Of a stretch of DNA of 64,000 bases, positions 61,196 to 64,000 are shown in pieces. Below the pieces are notes generated by a model. That model searched no databases and had not been told where the DNA came from. It saw only the letters and a program-made list of their open reading frames with translations. The position numbers and the translations under genes are program-made. Source of the stretch: Eleusine coracana subsp. coracana (Eukaryota; Streptophyta; Magnoliopsida; Poales; Poaceae); assembly GCA_032690845.1 (NCBI GenBank), contig CM064417.1, forward strand, positions 36,462,432-36,526,431. The letters are read 5' to 3'. Every line of letters begins with the position of its first letter. The first letter of the stretch is position 1.

Positions 61196-63034
61196 TATGT
61201 GGTAAAATTGTGATTTGGGGATCAAATATGTGGAAAACTAGGAATCAAGCTTGTCTTGTAAATGATATAGATGCTGATACACTTACACTTGATTTAGTGC
61301 AGAAAAATGATGAAATATATATACTGCAAGGGTAGCTCCTCAAAAGATTTTAATTACATGACAAATCCATGGATACAAACAATTATGTAAAAAAAGGTTG
61401 ATAATTCTTATATAGCATATAATAGATAATAGATAGTCTACTTCTTGAAAAATAATTTCACAAGATTGAAGATTGTATTACTTGCAAAAAAAAAAAAAAG
61501 ATTGAGGATTGTATGAAGCGGAAAGAAATGTGTTAAGCATCCTGATGACATGGTCACCACTAATAGGTTGTGTCATCTTTTTTTGCAAGTGGTTGTGTCA
61601 TCTCATGATGATGCATTTTGATGCAGTGGAGCATGGGACTTGCAATTTAGTTAGTTTCACGCACCGATTTGAGCGAATTGTGTTTATGCTTTGCTATTGA
61701 ATCATATGGTTTTGGGTTATGCGTTAATTGGTACAGCCGTTTTCATGTTTGCTTGGTTCAGGAGAGAGTGATTTGAAGGTCTGATTCAAGGAGCATTTCA
61801 GAGACAGAGTAGCTTAGTTCTGTCCCTCAATATGTACTGTTACTAGAATTGAAATTGGCTTCAACATGCTTCAATATGTGCCATTCTGTTGATGGAAGTA
61901 CAAGATATAGGCTTCATAAGTTCTATTGTGTCATCTGGAACGGAAACCTATATGACTGTTCAGTTGCACCGAAAATATTCATGAGATTGTAGCTTAAATT
62001 TACTTAAGTGTTTTGAGACTTCACTTTCATGTCAAAAACAGTAGTATGTGGACAAATCTGGTCTAATGTTAGCTCACTTTTGTTCTTGTTGATTGCACAT
62101 GCTGCATCAGTATATTACGCCTTTCACACAATGATTGAATTACAGTTCATTTTCTTTTTTCAAGGAGATAAACTAAGATTTCAAGTAACTCTTGTCACTT
62201 GTATGATCTGGTATGCAGCTCAAATAAAAATATACCCCCCCTCTATGTTTGATACGTATGTCTGACAGCACCATCTTGATAGACAACAATTGATTGATTT
62301 CCTTGTTATTATGTTCTCATTCTGTTGACCCTCTTCTCATATTCAAGATCTTCATTATTGCCTTGAAGCCTTGAAGATTTGACAGGATGCTCAAAGGCCT
62401 AGAATGTTTGCATTTTACTTTACTTTCTTATTTGTCTGACCACTATTTGGTTGTTGTTTGCTTTAATGACATACAGATATGTTTCTTGGTATGTCACGCA
62501 CCATGGAGAGCTATGTGGCAAACTCTAGTTTCAGTCCGCCATCAGTATCTAATATGGCTTGCATTTCAGCTATTTGCAGCTTGAATAAGGACAAGCAGTA
62601 CCCAATTGTCCTCTAATTTTTTATTAATGATGTTAGGACAACATTTTTAGCGGAGGGAGTCTATTGGATCTATAGAGGAATAGTGATCTATTTTTAAATA
62701 GTTAAAAAGGAAAACAAAGGAAAGGTAAATTGCGGACAACAATGAGATCTCTAAACTTGATTCGATGGAGTTATTTGATTTGTTCATTGATTTTGATTCC
62801 TTTTAAACTATGAAAGTAACTTTAATATTCGAGATTGCTGATTTTTCCTGTCATGTTTTCTATGCCCAAAATCATACTCTATTTACTTTTAATATTATGC
62901 TTATTTTACTGGATTCAAAGTTGGGAATAAAAAGTCATGTTATGAACAAAAAAACTCAAATAAATAAAGTTAAAATGATTTGATGTGGCTTTCTCAATAA
63001 AACATTGTTAGATATATTGTGAGAATGAAATATG
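61196..63034. other. AT-rich DNA between two Helitron 3' ends
   Basis: No gene recognised. Open frames are short and scattered. If the 3' end at 63064 belongs to an older Helitron into which 57109-61195 inserted, this is its interior. Confidence 0.35.
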
Positions 63035-63064
63035 ACGTGCGTGTCGCACTTACAAAAAACCTAG
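63035..63064 (+). mobile_element. Second Helitron 3' terminus
   Basis: A 5-bp-stem hairpin (GTGCG-TGT-CGCAC at 63037-63049), then TTACAAAAAAC and CTAG, followed by T63065. The hairpin core CGTGCGTGTCGCAC is identical to that of the Helitron ending at 61195, so both belong to the same family. No separate 5' end was found. Confidence 0.7.
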
Positions 63065-63509
63065 TCAACTGAAGTAGACTCAGTATGCAAGAAGAAAAGT
63101 CAGCAACTCAGGATGCCCTTCTAAAATTGTTAACAACTCCGAACGTCTATTGATTGCACGCACATACTTGCTAAATTTTTTGTACTATCTAAAATTCAGT
63201 TTTCATTCAAATAATTTGTAAACTTTTAAAGCACATGAAGTAAAGTTGACTTAGGTTTTTTTTATATATAATAACACACCATAAGAGCGAGCTTTTGGAC
63301 CTTGGATAAACTTAGGCCATGTGCATACATCATAGTTTCTAAAAAACTGGTATTTACTTTCAGTTTCTAGAAATTGATTTTTAAATAAAATCTTTATGGA
63401 ATGTTTGGATCCTAGTTTTTATAATCTATAAATACTTTTTGGATAGTTAATGCATTGGTGTTGGTGTTTCAATTACCGGCTAGTAAATTTGTTCAAGGGA
63501 TTGCACGCT
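63065..63509. other. Intergenic, nothing recognised
   Basis: AT-rich, no gene and no delimited element. Confidence 0.4.
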
Positions 63510-64000
63510 TGTTGGTATTTCTTAACGGCCACAGATAAATCCACAAGCGCACGGAGAGTACCGCTGTAGCATTTCCCCACGGAGTATTTCAAGGATAAAT
63601 CTTAAATAAATAAGGTTAAGGCTCTGTTGAGCACTTCGAATCTAAGGAACGGTATGGTAAATCTTAAAGTTCTAGTCAGTCCAAGGACACAAGAGATAAA
63701 TGTTGGTGTAGGATAGAAAGGTTTATCTATGGGTAAGCTCCTAAATAAAATAAGGTTAAGGCTCTAATTACTGCTTCGTGTACGGATTCATGCCCGGCAT
63801 ATACAAGGCAACTTCGTCTTGGACACACGTTGCAACAGAACGTGACGGAGTACAATGATAGGATTGTCACTACATATTGCCTACCTTTACAAACCATGAA
63901 TTATTAGGTGATCAAAAATGATTTCTAACCTAAGCACCATGCCTAAGTTATTAATCACTATTTAGCTAAGCCGTCACTTAGACTAAACAACCTATATAGG
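63510..64000 (+). mobile_element. Start of a probable Gypsy LTR, cut by window edge
   Basis: From TGTTGGTATTTCTTAACGGC onward the sequence (CCACAGATAAATCC, CAAGCGCACGGAGAGTACCG, GTAGCATTTCCCC) resembles the LTR start of a widespread grass Gypsy group. Two copies of AATAAGGTTAAGGCTCT (near 63610 and 63752) are internal repeats. The other end lies outside, so LTR length and coding content are unknown. Confidence 0.6.

Noticed and set aside
63290..63480. Possible MITE with GTTTGGATCCTAG-like sequence
   Set aside because: No paired inverted ends or target duplication could be set.

Overview
The window is nuclear DNA of a grass, most likely a panicoid (maize, sorghum or sugarcane group). This rests on GC-rich first exons with AT-rich introns, plant gene families, Tourist and Stowaway MITEs, Ac/Ds-like elements and a large Sirevirus-type Copia retrotransposon. 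No organellar, bacterial or CRISPR feature was seen.

Layout. 1-2745 (-): the 5' part of an RTEL1-type DEAH helicase gene (ten exons, running off the left edge). 3.0-6.6 kb: AT-rich intergenic DNA with a Tourist MITE and a minus-oriented Helitron 3' end. 6576-18417 (+): a full-length but broken Sirevirus-lineage Copia element (LTRs, PBS, gag, pol, env-like ORF, multiple polypurine tracts) with a perfect 5-bp target duplication, inserted in a decayed U-box/ARM-like gene fragment. 20247-43036 (+): a 36-exon gene for a ZFYVE26/spastizin-like protein. My exon model gives 7338 nt, exactly 2446 codons including the stop. Its introns hold a solo LTR, Tourist and Stowaway MITEs and four LINE remnants. 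43-48.3 kb: intergenic, with a roughly 300-bp tandem repeat array. About 48.3-50.33 kb (+): an FCS-like zinc finger (FLZ) gene with a spliced leader and a five-codon uORF. 51.0-52.4 kb: a Copia LTR fragment and a MULE with a 9-bp target duplication. 52647-55222 (-): a three-exon nuclear gene for an organellar L25-family ribosomal protein. 55.4-64 kb: two Ac/Ds-like hAT elements, a 4.1-kb Helitron with both ends identifiable, a second Helitron 3' end, and the start of a probable Gypsy LTR cut by the right edge.

The four cellular genes have unrelated roles: genome/telomere maintenance, endolysosomal trafficking, SnRK1/stress-associated FLZ signalling, and organelle translation. They share no operon-like logic. 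The most informative part is the record of transposition, since many insertions can be delimited to the base by their target-site duplications. I found no convincing novel multi-gene system. The best follow-up candidates are the Helitron pair, the MULE with GC-rich cargo, the FLZ uORF and repeat array, and the Sirevirus palindrome arrays.
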